From Desulfomonile tiedjei DSM 6799 (GTDB lineage: Bacteria > Desulfobacterota > Desulfomonilia > Desulfomonilales > Desulfomonilaceae), in assembly GCF_000266945.1 (NCBI RefSeq), contig NC_018025.1:992001-1056000 (forward strand): 64,000 nt of DNA. Direction: 5' to 3'. The notes under the pieces are model-generated. The model did not search any database. It was given only the letters and a program-made list of their open reading frames with translations, and was not told the origin of the DNA. The position numbers and the translations under genes were made by a program. Shown here piece by piece: positions 44,502 through 54,074 of the stretch. Numbering within the stretch: position 1 is the first letter of the stretch; each line of letters starts with the position of its first letter.

Positions 44502-45593
44502 ATGGGACAGACTCCGTGGCTATTTTTCGTAGGCGGTTTTCTGGGAGCAGGAAAGACTACCGCCATCAATGGTCTGAGCAAACTGTTGGCTCAAAAAGGC
44601 ACAAAAGTGGCTGCCATTACGAACGATCAGGCAGCGGGTCTGGTGGATACCTTTTTCTTGTCAGGAGAAGGAATACCCGCCGAGGAAGTAGCTGGTTCGT
44701 GTTTTTGCTGCAATTTCGATGGTCTTACTGAGGCAATTGATCATAGCGTGCAAAAAGTGGAGCCGGAAATCATCTTGGCTGAGCCTGTGGGAAGCTGCAC
44801 TGACATAGTGGCCACCGTAATCAGACCCATGCAACATCTCATGCGAGACAAAGTGTCTGTGTTCGGGTATTCGGTCCTGGTGGAACCGGATCGATGGAAA
44901 GAGTTGCGGCAAGGAGAAGACGTTCCGTGGTCTATGAAATTCCTCTTTGATAAGCAAATCGAAGAAGCGGACATCGTCGTCATCACGAAAATCGACACGC
45001 TTACTCACGAAGAACTGACTAAAATACGCTCTGATTTCGAATCCCGTTATCCGCACGTGAAGGTGTTTCCTGTCTCGGCAAGAACCGGTTCAGGCATGGA
45101 GGAATGGCTGAATTTCGTCCAAAACTCGGTTCCCGGAGATCGATGGTTGAAGGAAATCGACTATCAAAAATATGCGGAAGCAGAAGCAGAAATGGGCTGG
45201 CTGAATGCGCAAGCAACGCTCAAGTTCCCCATTCCCGTCGATGGAAAGGCAGTAACGGGCAAAATCGTTGAAGAAATAAGGAATGAAGTCGCACGGCGGG
45301 GCGGTAGAGTGGGCCATCTGAAACTGCTCGCGGTGGCCAGGACCGGTAGTATAAAAGCCGGGATTACCGTGTCCGGCGAGCACCTGGAGGTTGATGGTAC
45401 CTTTACCGGTCCACTATCCGAACTGCAATTAACCGTCAATATCCGTGCAGCAGTGTCACCAGGTGATTTGTCGGAAACAGTGAATTCCACATTGACGCTC
45501 ATCAAGAACTCGGATAATGCGGAGGTCGACCTGTCTTACGTGAACACGTTCAGACCTTCACCGCCAAATCCGACGCATCGGTACAGCACGTGA
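44502..45593 (+). CDS. CobW-like metallochaperone GTPase, long form
   Basis: 363 residues from ATG 44502, after AGGAG. Walker A GGFLGAGKTT (about 12-21), ITNDQAAGLVD, metal motif GSCFCCNFDG (CxCC, about 67-72), AEPVGSCTDI and NKxD-like ITKIDTL. The C-terminal 130 residues (AEMGWLNAQATLKF onward) are unlike the short CobW proteins of the window. It is in the same direction as the aquaglyceroporin, 91 bases downstream. Likely delivers zinc or cobalt to enzymes of the island. Confidence 0.87.
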   Translation: MGQTPWLFFVGGFLGAGKTTAINGLSKLLAQKGTKVAAITNDQAAGLVDTFFLSGEGIPAEEVAGSCFCCNFDGLTEAIDHSVQKVEPEIILAEPVGSCTDIVATVIRPMQHLMRDKVSVFGYSVLVEPDRWKELRQGEDVPWSMKFLFDKQIEEADIVVITKIDTLTHEELTKIRSDFESRYPHVKVFPVSARTGSGMEEWLNFVQNSVPGDRWLKEIDYQKYAEAEAEMGWLNAQATLKFPIPVDGKAVTGKIVEEIRNEVARRGGRVGHLKLLAVARTGSIKAGITVSGEHLEVDGTFTGPLSELQLTVNIRAAVSPGDLSETVNSTLTLIKNSDNAEVDLSYVNTFRPSPPNPTHRYST

Positions 45594-45949
45594 TACAGAT
45601 ATTACGAGGCCTCTTGCCCGCTCCATTCCCCGTGAGCCAATTGTCCGAGCAGTGGAACGCATAATTGCACCTTCAATCTTGTTTTTACTACTTGCCGGAA
45701 GCCTGCAACGTGACAGAAATGGCTTTGACATATTGCACTCCGAGGATGTATCCTGCGTCTCAGGTGTTTCTTTCAGAAGAAGCGCCAACAGCGGATTCAT
45801 GGACGCTAGTACAAGGCTCCAAGGCTGAGGAGTGGTGCGAGAGCGTGCCCAGACCGTGAAGGCCTCCAGAATGTCAAGACCTCCGTATCATATATCATCT
45901 GCCAATCGAGGTCTTCTACAATAAACAACCTCTTCTGGGAGGAAAACTC
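45594..45949. other. Intergenic stretch, nothing supported
   Basis: About 350 bases between the CobW gene and the nuclease pair. Short open frames lack ribosome sites. A GGGAGGAAAA site at about 45935-45945 belongs to the next gene. Confidence 0.5.
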
Positions 45950-46450
45950 ATGAGAGAGCGTGAGCTCTATGGTTACTTAAGGGCGCTACCTAAGCAAACC
46001 ACAGCTAGCCATACAACTCTTTTGGCATCAGTTCTTCCTGACTTTCTGGAAATTTTGGGATATGAGGGATCGACAATTTTTTTCGATTTTTTACTCAGCT
46101 TGCCTCTTCGAATCAAGGCAGATGCCTTGGTAGCGGAGCATAGAACCGGATTGCCGTGGATAATTGTTGAGGTGAAAACGTTCAATGCAATGCGAGACGA
46201 TCCCAGGCAAGAATGGCAGGCAGTGAAACATTCCTACCTACAGTTTCTCTCAAAGGACGAGCAATGGTTGCTGCTGTTCTCGCCGAAAGTTTTGGGTTTG
46301 GCGTCCAAATCCGAAGAGCATGTCTACGATCTGACTCAGTTGACCGTAGCCCAATCGTCTGAAATCTATTCACTTTTGCGACGACCTTTGAAATCCTCAG
46401 ACGGGTCGAGTAAGCGACCCTGTGACATCGGCACAGAGGCACCTCTATGA
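45950..46450 (+). CDS. Small PD-(D/E)XK nuclease-like protein
   Basis: 166 residues. IKADALVAEHRTG ... PWIIVEVKTF (about 63-85) fits the PD-(D/E)XK core (D ... E-V-K), as in the N-terminal part of type I restriction subunits and related nucleases. The rest is helical with WLLLFSPKVLG. No methylase or specificity subunit is nearby. The start of the next gene, also nuclease-like, overlaps its stop by four bases (ATGA), so the two proteins are probably partners. A strong ribosome site precedes ATG 45950. Confidence 0.65.
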   Translation: MRERELYGYLRALPKQTTASHTTLLASVLPDFLEILGYEGSTIFFDFLLSLPLRIKADALVAEHRTGLPWIIVEVKTFNAMRDDPRQEWQAVKHSYLQFLSKDEQWLLLFSPKVLGLASKSEEHVYDLTQLTVAQSSEIYSLLRRPLKSSDGSSKRPCDIGTEAPL

Positions 46451-46992
46451 AAGCCGTGTTCTTCATCGACGTTGAAGAATACGCAGCGGCTCTAGCCAAG
46501 ACAAAGACAGCACAAACCAATGACGAGAAGAAACAGTCTCTCGAGGGTCTTGCGAAACTGCTGTTTGAAGGCATCGCCTTCTTAAGATTTAAGTACTCCA
46601 ACCTGAGGACAGCAAGCGCTGAAATTGACTTAGTTTTTCGTTATCAGGGTTTCAAAGAAACAACCGTCTTCGACGAATTGGGGAGTTATTTCTTCGTAGA
46701 ATGCAGAAACTGGAAAGACCCTGTTGGAGCCAAACACGTGCGCGATTTCATTGGAAAGATGCAGAGCTCACGAGTGAAACTGGGTGTCCTGGTGGCTCCG
46801 GAGGGGGTTACAGGGGAAAGTGACAGTGCTGACGCTCTCCGAGAGATTCGCAAAGCCTATGACAAATATGGACTGTTCGTCCCTGTGATAGCGGAAGAGC
46901 ACCTCGAGTTAATTAGGAAAGGCGAGAACTTCTATGAGCTTTTGGAATACGAGATCGAGAGCATAAGGTTCGATTTTGCATATAAGAATTGA
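46447..46992 (+). CDS. Mrr-like restriction endonuclease-fold protein
   Basis: 181 residues. ASAEIDLVFRY (about 53-63) and YFFVECRNWKDPVGAKHVRDF (in two parts: FFVECRNW then GAKHVRDF, about 78-100) match the Mrr/PD-(D/E)XK pattern E-I-D ... E-C-R, with Arg where Mrr usually has Lys. Mrr-type enzymes cut DNA with methylated bases. With the preceding nuclease-like gene it may form a small defence or DNA-repair unit. Activity is uncertain because of the altered Lys position. Confidence 0.7.
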   Translation: MKAVFFIDVEEYAAALAKTKTAQTNDEKKQSLEGLAKLLFEGIAFLRFKYSNLRTASAEIDLVFRYQGFKETTVFDELGSYFFVECRNWKDPVGAKHVRDFIGKMQSSRVKLGVLVAPEGVTGESDSADALREIRKAYDKYGLFVPVIAEEHLELIRKGENFYELLEYEIESIRFDFAYKN

Positions 46993-47311
46993 CCGTCAGA
47001 TATTACCGTCAGAAATAACAAAAGAATTCCAGCAACATTCACTCGACGGATCAGGACTGTAAGATCGCTTTGTGAGACTGAACCTACTGTAAGTATCTGT
47101 TGTTATAGCAGATGACACAATTTTTGACCTTTTGAACACATTGTGCTTTACATGAACGGTAGGGGTCGGCGTCCCTGCCGACCCGAACGGGTTGATCTGT
47201 ATTTGACAAATGTGCCGGCACGGAGGCACGGCACCCACCAATTGCCGAAAAGTGCTTTCTGCAATTGGACACTGTTTTACACAGGTGTTATAAAAGATCC
47301 TGGGAAGGATT
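46993..47311. repeat. Intergenic stretch with degenerate family A-type hairpins
   Basis: Contains GGTCGGCGTCCCTGCCGACC (about 47164-47184) and TGCCGGCACGGAGGCACGGCA (about 47213-47233), the inner hairpins of family A in inverted order, followed by a TTGCCGAAAAGTG-like end. It is a diverged or rearranged copy. No gene. Confidence 0.5.
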
Positions 47312-47345
47312 CGGGGAAACACTTCTTACAAGAAGGGTTTCCCCG
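47312..47345 (-). terminator. Terminator hairpin of the flavin-binding protein gene
   Basis: CGGGGAAAC-A-CTTCTT-ACA-AGAAG-GG-TTTCCCCG, a long stem with small interruptions, 30 bases after the minus-strand stop at 47375. Confidence 0.65.
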
Positions 47346-47374
47346 TCTTACCTCTTCAATTGCGTACTAGGCAA

Positions 47375-47797
47375 TCAGATAGATTTTTCCCAGCTTTGAC
47401 CGAAATCCGCGAGCGGTCTTATGTTATCTATTTCAAAGGTAATAGCAGCGTGGATCATCTTATTCGCCACTTCAGGTCCGACTCTTTCGGCGATTGCTGC
47501 TCGCATCTGGTCCAGTTGTTGTCCGGAGGTTGCGCAGTCCTTCATCGTGACGTAAATGCGCACGCCTTTCCATTCCGCGATCGTCTTTCCAGGCTCCATG
47601 ATGAGAAACACTGCCTTGGGGTTCTCGCGTAAGTTCGCTAGCGTACGATTAGTCCCGGAGCCCATCACAATGGTTTTTTCATCGATCATTCGTGGCGAAC
47701 CAAAATAAGCGGAATCGACATTCCCTTTGCTGTCCGCTGTACTGAGTGTCGCCATCCTGGGCTGCTTATTGAAGTATTCCATGAGTTCTTTAGACAT
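47375..47797 (-). CDS. Pyridoxamine 5'-phosphate oxidase-like FMN-binding protein
   Basis: 140 residues with the split-barrel flavin fold: MATLSTADSKGNVDSAYFGSP, TIVMGSGTNRTLANLRENPKAVF and ILF-type strands up to GVRIYVTM. The family binds FMN or F420 and often acts as a small reductase. GGAGGAGCGG precedes ATG 47797. It lies 71 bases after the VWA gene and may end that transcript. Substrate unknown. Confidence 0.85.
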   Translation of the reverse strand: MSKELMEYFNKQPRMATLSTADSKGNVDSAYFGSPRMIDEKTIVMGSGTNRTLANLRENPKAVFLIMEPGKTIAEWKGVRIYVTMKDCATSGQQLDQMRAAIAERVGPEVANKMIHAAITFEIDNIRPLADFGQSWEKSI

Positions 47798-47868
47798 CCG
47801 CTCCTCCGTTGATCCGGTTCTTAGAAGGGGAACCTTGGTAATAAGATGCTCACCATCTCAAAAGAATA

Positions 47869-50172
47869 CTAAAGAGTGAGCCGTTTATATAGTGCGGGCA
47901 GAACATGAGGCAGGATTTCCGCCCTGGGCAGAACAATACTCTGGGTCTGGGCACAAATCTGTTTCAGGTAAGAGACTCCCTTTTTGTCGGAAGTAATGAT
48001 GAATGGATGAATTTTACGAGTCCTCGCCTCTTTGATGGCTTTTCGTGTATCGGCCATCGCATATTCCAGGTTTCCATATTCAATGTCGTAGGGTCGGCCG
48101 TCTGTCAAGAGTATCATGAGTTTATTCGTGGCAGCGACATCTTCCAGCACGTACATTCCATGACGAATTATCGTACCGAGGCGTGTCAGCGTGCGGGGTT
48201 CCAGATTGCCCATTCTATGGCGTACACTGTCTCCATAAGGCTCACTGAATTTTTTCAAGCACAGCATGTCCACACGGAATCTTCCCTCCGAGCTGAATCC
48301 ATAGATGGCAAATGGGTCTCCGAGTGAATCAAGGGCTTCGGCCATCAATGTCATGGCTTCTTTCTCGATGTCCAGGAAACGAACTCCGTCCAGTTCCTGC
48401 TCGGTGGAAGCGCTCAGATCCACCAGAAAAAGAACCGCGACATCTCTCACCCTTTTGTCACGACGAATGTACACTTTATCCGAAAGAAAAGACCCGGAAC
48501 GCATCTCGACAATTGCATTGATCAGCGCATCAAGATCCAACTCATCTCCAAAATTCTGCGCCCTGAATTTACGGAACCTTTCCGGCTTCAGTTTGCTGAA
48601 TTGGCGCCGAATGAGACTGATGATGCCTTTTCTCCGTTCCGTCAAATTCCTCGCAAAAGAATTCGGATCGTCCGAGGGAGTCCACTGACGCACAAGACAC
48701 CAGTCCAGTTTGTAATCGGAAAGGATCGAATCCCATTCCTTATAGAAGAACGTCTGGACATTTTCCCCGAGATCTTCGGCGTCAGGTGAGTCGAAATCGA
48801 TGTTATCCAGCATCAGCCCCAATTTAGCCAATAGTGCGTTCGGTTCGCGTTCACCTTGAGCCAGGAGCGAGTCCACCAGTTTCTCGATAAGTTCCGGGGG
48901 TAAATCCGAGGACTCAGGAAGACCGTCTTTAATTTTACGAACTGTACTTTCCGTTTCACTTACCAGGTGTGGCAGTAAATCTCCCCACCAGGGTAGGTTA
49001 CTTGGAAGGACATGTCCCGAATGCGGATAACCTTCCGAGAGTAACGGCCCGGCAATTCGTCGCATATGCCTTGCCATTCCAGGGAAAATTTCGATGAGTT
49101 TGCGATCGGCTTCGATATGAATGTCCGCAGGCCAGGCAACCGAGTCTTTGAGGGCCTCGTGCCAGCCCTCTATATTCAGCAGGGTTGCCTGATGAAGCGC
49201 CATAAGCTTCATGAGTTCAAAGCTCTGAACCACTTCCGGCAGATAAATCACACGGCCGTCCGTCACTGGGCCGAACGAGAATCCCTTTACCCCAACCAAC
49301 CCTCTGTTGGATCGTATCTTGACCGGTCGCGCCAGATACGCCTGACATATGAGAGACAACGAACCGATTCTGTCCTTCAGTGTCTCGCCCTGGATAAGAG
49401 CGTCCCGCGTGTCCAGGGATTTGAGAGAACGGCCACTGAAGTAACTTCCCAGTTCTGCGGTCGAAGAACAGGTGGTAAGCCCCTCTTGTACCCATTGTGC
49501 GGTCTCCTGCTCGGTCAGCAACAGGCAAATCCGTGATCCGGAGCGAATGAACTCTTCTGCTGCACTTGGCGAGCGTTGGGCGATTATGGATGCTTGCTCG
49601 AGGTTGAAGACCCATCGCTCCGGTGTCGTGCCACAGCGATCTTCGACTGATTCTTCAAGGTATGCTCTAGCCGCCTTCCACATGAACTGAGGATTCTTCA
49701 GAGCGTTTCGAGCCAGTTCTCCCCACCGAAGCACTGCTTCCTTACCGAGAACGGAAAGAGCGCCGGGAGTTTTGTGGAGAAATGTTACGGCAACGTCAAT
49801 ATCTCTGTCGGCCAATCGTTGAGAACACTGCAACCAGGCTTCAAAGAAATCGTCTCCATTGGGAATGTGTTTAGCTGCCACAAAATAGGGCAACACGAGG
49901 GCCCAGTTGCGCGATCCCAGAGTCGTAGCTCCATTGAGTACCAGGCGAATGTCGTGCTGGGAACCGATGGATTCAATGGCTCTGAAGGTACTCATAAAAA
50001 AATCGACTGCTTTTCGTGACCTCAAATGGGCGACGTACGCACAGAGTTTTATGAAATCATTCTGGCTGGCCCGAGGGAGACTGTTCAACACATGAGGATG
50101 CGCCTCGAGAAATTCCCGGAGCGTCTTTAGATGTTCGCGTGAGAAGGTTCTGCAGGAATTGTAATCTTCCAT
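47869..50172 (-). CDS. NorD/CbbO-type VWA-domain protein
   Basis: 767 residues. A long helical N-terminal part (about 1-560) is followed by a von Willebrand A domain (about 575-767) with MIDAS motif VDLSAST, Thr in TRLGT and Asp in LLTDGRPYD. NorD/CbbO proteins work with a MoxR-type AAA+ ATPase to remodel metalloenzymes or load metal (NorB, Rubisco). Its partner, directly upstream, is 11 bases away. No norBC or Rubisco gene is in the window; the nearest candidate client is the MtaA-like methyltransferase gene two genes upstream. ATG 50172 follows GAGG. Confidence 0.88.
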   Translation of the reverse strand: MEDYNSCRTFSREHLKTLREFLEAHPHVLNSLPRASQNDFIKLCAYVAHLRSRKAVDFFMSTFRAIESIGSQHDIRLVLNGATTLGSRNWALVLPYFVAAKHIPNGDDFFEAWLQCSQRLADRDIDVAVTFLHKTPGALSVLGKEAVLRWGELARNALKNPQFMWKAARAYLEESVEDRCGTTPERWVFNLEQASIIAQRSPSAAEEFIRSGSRICLLLTEQETAQWVQEGLTTCSSTAELGSYFSGRSLKSLDTRDALIQGETLKDRIGSLSLICQAYLARPVKIRSNRGLVGVKGFSFGPVTDGRVIYLPEVVQSFELMKLMALHQATLLNIEGWHEALKDSVAWPADIHIEADRKLIEIFPGMARHMRRIAGPLLSEGYPHSGHVLPSNLPWWGDLLPHLVSETESTVRKIKDGLPESSDLPPELIEKLVDSLLAQGEREPNALLAKLGLMLDNIDFDSPDAEDLGENVQTFFYKEWDSILSDYKLDWCLVRQWTPSDDPNSFARNLTERRKGIISLIRRQFSKLKPERFRKFRAQNFGDELDLDALINAIVEMRSGSFLSDKVYIRRDKRVRDVAVLFLVDLSASTEQELDGVRFLDIEKEAMTLMAEALDSLGDPFAIYGFSSEGRFRVDMLCLKKFSEPYGDSVRHRMGNLEPRTLTRLGTIIRHGMYVLEDVAATNKLMILLTDGRPYDIEYGNLEYAMADTRKAIKEARTRKIHPFIITSDKKGVSYLKQICAQTQSIVLPRAEILPHVLPALYKRLTL

Positions 50173-50183
50173 AAAAGCCTCGG

Positions 50184-51023
50184 TCAGAAAAGCCCGGAAA
50201 CGATTTCGTCAATTGTCTCCTGCATCTCCGGATCGTCTGTCATTGCCTGTGTCACAGCAGCGGTGCATGCCTGACGTGTGTCATGACCTGCTGAAATAAG
50301 CTTGGCTGCATACACCAGGAGCCTGGTAGACACACCTTCCTCCAATCCGTGCTGCCTCAGATTACGAACCATTTCTCCCAGGCGTACCAGGCGGACTGCA
50401 GTTTCCCGGTCCACGCCGCCTTCACTCATAAGGATGGCCTGTTCTTTCTCTGCCGGAGGATAGTTGAAGTCAATGGCAACGAACCGCTGACGAGTGGACT
50501 GTTTGAGATCTTTCGTCACACTCTGATAGCCCGGATTATATGAAATCACGAGCAGAAAATTCGGATGAGCTTCCAGGACGACCCCTTTCTTCTCCTGGGG
50601 CAGCATCCGCCTGTCGTCCGTCAATGGATGTATGACAACAGTAGTGTCTTTTCGCGCTTCCACAACCTCATCCAGATAACAGATGGCTCCGTGTTTTACG
50701 GCCAGGCTCAGGGGACCGTCGGACCATGTAGTTTCATGACCTTTAAGGAGAAAGCGTCCTACAAGATCCGAGGCGGTGAGATCCTCATGACATGCTATGG
50801 TCACCAGAGGAAGAGATAGTCTCCACGCCATATGCGCAAGAAACCGTGTCTTGCCGCATCCGGTAGGACCCTTGAGCATTATGGGAAGCCTCAAACGGTA
50901 AGCGGAATCGAAGAGTTCTATTTCATCGGCTACCGCAACATAAAACGGTTCCTCATTAACGAAGAACTCTTCAATAGCCAATTCTCTGGAATCGATTTCT
51001 GAATGCGCTCTCTTTATTGCCAC
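50184..51023 (-). CDS. NorQ/CbbQ-type MoxR AAA+ ATPase
   Basis: 279 residues starting at GTG 51023, with GGGAGGAAA just upstream; longer frames lack this site. Walker A GPTGCGKTRF (about 51-60), Walker B ICYLDEVVEA, sensor VISYNPGYQS and the C-terminal CbbQ_C helices (about 210-275). It forms hexamers that act through the VWA protein encoded next. Located between the MtaA-like gene and the NorD-like gene on the same strand, 91 bases after the former. Confidence 0.9.
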   Translation of the reverse strand: MAIKRAHSEIDSRELAIEEFFVNEEPFYVAVADEIELFDSAYRLRLPIMLKGPTGCGKTRFLAHMAWRLSLPLVTIACHEDLTASDLVGRFLLKGHETTWSDGPLSLAVKHGAICYLDEVVEARKDTTVVIHPLTDDRRMLPQEKKGVVLEAHPNFLLVISYNPGYQSVTKDLKQSTRQRFVAIDFNYPPAEKEQAILMSEGGVDRETAVRLVRLGEMVRNLRQHGLEEGVSTRLLVYAAKLISAGHDTRQACTAAVTQAMTDDPEMQETIDEIVSGLF

Positions 51024-51113
51024 ACTTTCCTCCCGGCCGTCACTCCGGACACACATGCCTCGTACAAGGGGCAGCATCGCGCCGCTGCCCCGGGACACAC
51101 AAGATACGTTTAA

Positions 51114-52169
51114 TTAATCGAATTTTAACGGATACCTACCATACAGTTCGGCTGCCTCGACCATTGCTATAGCGTTCATCAACGATCCATTCGGAGGGAA
51201 TTCGCACCCGGTCGCGAGAATGAATCCGCCGCCTTGACCCAATTCCTGTATTTCACGTTTGCATTCTTCCTTGACCTGATCGGGAGTGCCGAGAAACATG
51301 TACTGAGCTGGACTGATATAACCGCACAGAGTGGTTTTGTCACCCCATTGTCTTTTGGTATCGGCCATATCCGCGCAACCATCCGGCGTATAGGCGTACG
51401 AGATTGCAACTGGTTGCATCATTTCCATCTGAGTATCAAAATGCACGCCATTTCCGCAGTTATGCACCATGACCATTGCGCCGCCTTCGCGGATAGCATC
51501 GGCCAGTCTTTTGGTAAAAGGAGCTTCTGTCTGCATCCACAATTTCTTACTCATGATCGTGTTGGAGGCAAACAGGGTATCCAAAACAACCGCATGGACT
51601 CCGGTCTTGGTCATAGCTTTAATATAATCCACCAAAACGTCGGTGACGATCTCCATGCCTTTGATAACCGCCTCTTTGTGCTTCATACAATCTCTGAAGA
51701 GGGTTTCCGCTCCACGCATCATGGAGAGTATTCCCAGCGGACCGTACACAAATCCCATCACCGGAACCGTGGAACCTCGCTCAGTCATCAGGATGTCACA
51801 ATACTTGAGCATTTCTTTCATTCTGGGTCCCTTGGTGGGATCGATACGCTCGATTTTTTCGTAATCATCCGGCGATTTGATCATGGGGTTGTCATAATTG
51901 GGATGCGCGGTATCCTCTACGGGGAAAATCATCTCCTGGCCGAAATCAGCCGCTTCCACAGAGAGATCCACCAAGGTGAGAATTCCGTCGAACCCAATCA
52001 GTTCCTGGGCCTGCAGCATGCTTTTTGCCATGATTTCGCCATCCTGAGACCACTCCGCATAGGTCACTCCGTAAACACGGCGTGATGCACCGCACACGAG
52101 TGGAGCAACGGGAACTCGATCGGGTTCCTTGTGCTGTAGAGCTGTCGCGACTCTTTCCAATGGTGTCAT
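51114..52169 (-). CDS. MtaA/UroD-fold zinc methyltransferase (Cys form, second paralogue)
   Basis: 351 residues from ATG 52169. The zinc set is complete: VHNCGNG (His and Cys, about 240) and ATGCEFPPNGSL (about 322). N-terminal MTPLERVATALQHKEPDRVP is the standard UroD/MtaA opening. It is closest in layout to trimethylamine/methanol-type MtaA/MtbA or O-demethylase components. It heads a minus-strand set with NorQ and NorD, an unusual pairing. Methyl donor and acceptor unknown. Confidence 0.9.
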   Translation of the reverse strand: MTPLERVATALQHKEPDRVPVAPLVCGASRRVYGVTYAEWSQDGEIMAKSMLQAQELIGFDGILTLVDLSVEAADFGQEMIFPVEDTAHPNYDNPMIKSPDDYEKIERIDPTKGPRMKEMLKYCDILMTERGSTVPVMGFVYGPLGILSMMRGAETLFRDCMKHKEAVIKGMEIVTDVLVDYIKAMTKTGVHAVVLDTLFASNTIMSKKLWMQTEAPFTKRLADAIREGGAMVMVHNCGNGVHFDTQMEMMQPVAISYAYTPDGCADMADTKRQWGDKTTLCGYISPAQYMFLGTPDQVKEECKREIQELGQGGGFILATGCEFPPNGSLMNAIAMVEAAELYGRYPLKFD

Positions 52170-52519
52170 GCGTGTACCTCTCACTTTCTTTGGTTTAGGC
52201 CCGGGATGTCCCGGAAGGTTTGGTTGAATACCGCGGTGAATTCCTTGCAGAACAGAGAACAAATTTCCTAGTAATTCAATGATACATCCTTTTGCGAAAG
52301 GGAGAACAACAGAAGAACAGTAAGATACTGGTAGGGAAAAACTACCGGCGCGGCCAGTGTATATCTGTTTGCTCTAAATATTATCAGGCTTCAGGGGGAT
52401 CGAAACACTGGAAGAAGAGTGCTACTTTAATTCTCGTTATTCGGCGGAAAACAAAGAAAAGTGTGTTCCTGTCGACCAAGATGATATTGTGAAAAGAATA
52501 AAACTGCAATGGGGTATCG
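52170..52519. other. Divergent intergenic region
   Basis: 350 bases between the divergent MtaA-like gene and the plus-strand thioredoxin-fold gene, so it should hold two promoters. No convincing boxes or dyads were identified. GGGGTATCG before 52520 is the ribosome site of the latter. Confidence 0.5.
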
Positions 52520-52984
52520 ATGGGAATGAAAAAGAACACTATTGATGTTCTGGTGATCGGAACAGAGCCGCCTTGTCCACGTTGCGACCTGATGAGCTGT
52601 CTTGCTGAAGAATTGGCTGGTGAGGCTTCTGTCGAAGTAAATGTCCGTCACTGTGCGTTCGATTCCTCAGAGGCCTTTGCCCTGGGGCAGAAATTCGGTC
52701 GAAAGGTCGGGACCGCAAAACATGTTGCCGATGCCGCAGGAATCTCGATGGACTGGAATGCGGTATATGCCTTGATCCAAAGCAAAAGCGATGCAGTAGG
52801 TCCCGATCGGCGTCCGGCAGAAACGTGGACCCTGGAACTGGATGAAATGCTCGAGCCATGTCAGTTCGTTGCTGACACGGTGGGATATTTCATGACTCCT
52901 GTCCTGGTGGTAAATGGGTCAGTAAAACACCATGGGAGCGTTCCTTCGCGTGAAAAGATCCAGGTACTTATCTTCGGAGAGTAG
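52520..52984 (+). CDS. Thioredoxin-fold protein with CPRC site, duplicated-looking C-terminal half
   Basis: 154 residues. VLVIGTEPPCPRCDLMSCLAEE carries C-P-R-C (about 19-22); VNVRHCAFDSSEAFALGQKFG follows; MTPVLVVNGSVKHHG (about 135) has the cis-Pro region. The insert between (DAAGISMDWNAVYALIQ) makes it larger than the other thioredoxin-fold proteins of the island. It is divergent from the MtaA-like/NorQD set. Likely a thiol reductase or metal carrier; the exact family was not recognised. Confidence 0.8.
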   Translation: MGMKKNTIDVLVIGTEPPCPRCDLMSCLAEELAGEASVEVNVRHCAFDSSEAFALGQKFGRKVGTAKHVADAAGISMDWNAVYALIQSKSDAVGPDRRPAETWTLELDEMLEPCQFVADTVGYFMTPVLVVNGSVKHHGSVPSREKIQVLIFGE

Positions 52985-52993
52985 CAATTTGTT

Positions 52994-53962
52994 TTAATCC
53001 TCTACGGAGTTGCGATGGTTGTTCCACGCATGAAATTGTTGGTACAGACAATTGGGCTCCAGTGAAAGCAGGCGCGTCCTCAAATTAACTTTCTTATTTC
53101 TGATACCGAGTTTGCGCCTGATTCCTTTCCTGTGAAATTCAACTGCATTGGCCGAGATACACAATATGTCGGCAATTTCCTTGGTTCCTCTTCCCTCCAG
53201 GATCAAATTGGCCACACTGATTTCTCGTGAGGAAAAATTGAACGCTTTTGAGGAAAGATGATGCGCGAATGGAGCAGTCACCCCCTCTATGTTCGCCTGT
53301 ATTATCGCCAGATACTCTCTTTGAGTGGAATCCAGGTTGGTTTTACGAAGCTTTTCAAGATAGGGATTCACCAGTTCTCTGATATTTGAGAGGACATTAT
53401 TTTCGAGTTCCTTTTTGTCGTCTTCTCTGCGTTTCAGTATGACGTTGAGGGCAGTATTTACAGTCTCGAGATTCGCTTTTTGCGTGGCAAGTTCTCGCTG
53501 GAGATCCGCCAATGCTGCGGAAGCATACATTTCCGCTGTAATATCTTCGTGGCTCAGGACGACTCGCAACGTTCCGAATCCTTCAAGCGGAGCAGCCCGC
53601 ATTCGGCACCATCGTTCATGGTCGACTTCATGGCATGGATAGTCGATGATGAACTCCTCGGCTTGTCGCTGAAGCACCGATCGTATCCCGTAGGCCGCCT
53701 CCTCGGCTTTTTCGGAGGAATACCCTCTCGCAGAATCTGTAACCTCGAAATAATTGATGCCCAATGCCTCCGGGTGTCTTACGTTCTTTCTTTGGCCGAA
53801 TATTCGCCAGGCTCTATTCGTAATGCAGATTGTTCCCTTGTCATCCAGAATGGCCGAATTTGTGGAGAGACAATCGAGTAAAGTACTCGCAACGTCTCGC
53901 AGTACGTTTTCCCGGTCCAATGAATTCCCTGCCGCATCGGAATCACAGACTGATCTCAACAT
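52994..53962 (-). CDS. PAS-LuxR transcriptional regulator
   Basis: 322 residues from ATG 53962. One PAS domain (about 30-150: AILDDKGTICITNRAW ... VVLSHEDITAEM), a coiled linker (about 160-215), and a LuxR HTH (about 255-315: FSSREISVANLILEGRGTKEI, ISANAVEFHRKGIRRKLG). The HTH resembles that of the larger PAS-LuxR regulator at 39816. It overlaps no gene and converges on the thioredoxin-fold gene, ten bases apart. It may control the selenoprotein CobW set upstream or the MtaA/NorQD set downstream. Confidence 0.87.
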   Translation of the reverse strand: MLRSVCDSDAAGNSLDRENVLRDVASTLLDCLSTNSAILDDKGTICITNRAWRIFGQRKNVRHPEALGINYFEVTDSARGYSSEKAEEAAYGIRSVLQRQAEEFIIDYPCHEVDHERWCRMRAAPLEGFGTLRVVLSHEDITAEMYASAALADLQRELATQKANLETVNTALNVILKRREDDKKELENNVLSNIRELVNPYLEKLRKTNLDSTQREYLAIIQANIEGVTAPFAHHLSSKAFNFSSREISVANLILEGRGTKEIADILCISANAVEFHRKGIRRKLGIRNKKVNLRTRLLSLEPNCLYQQFHAWNNHRNSVED

Positions 53963-54074
53963 ATTCAATGGCCTTTCCCGGTATAATGCGCAAAGTGATG
54001 AAAGCGCCGTGTTGCGGGTTTTTGTAAACATGAATTATGACAATTTATTATCGGATATGAGACTCCCTGTTATG

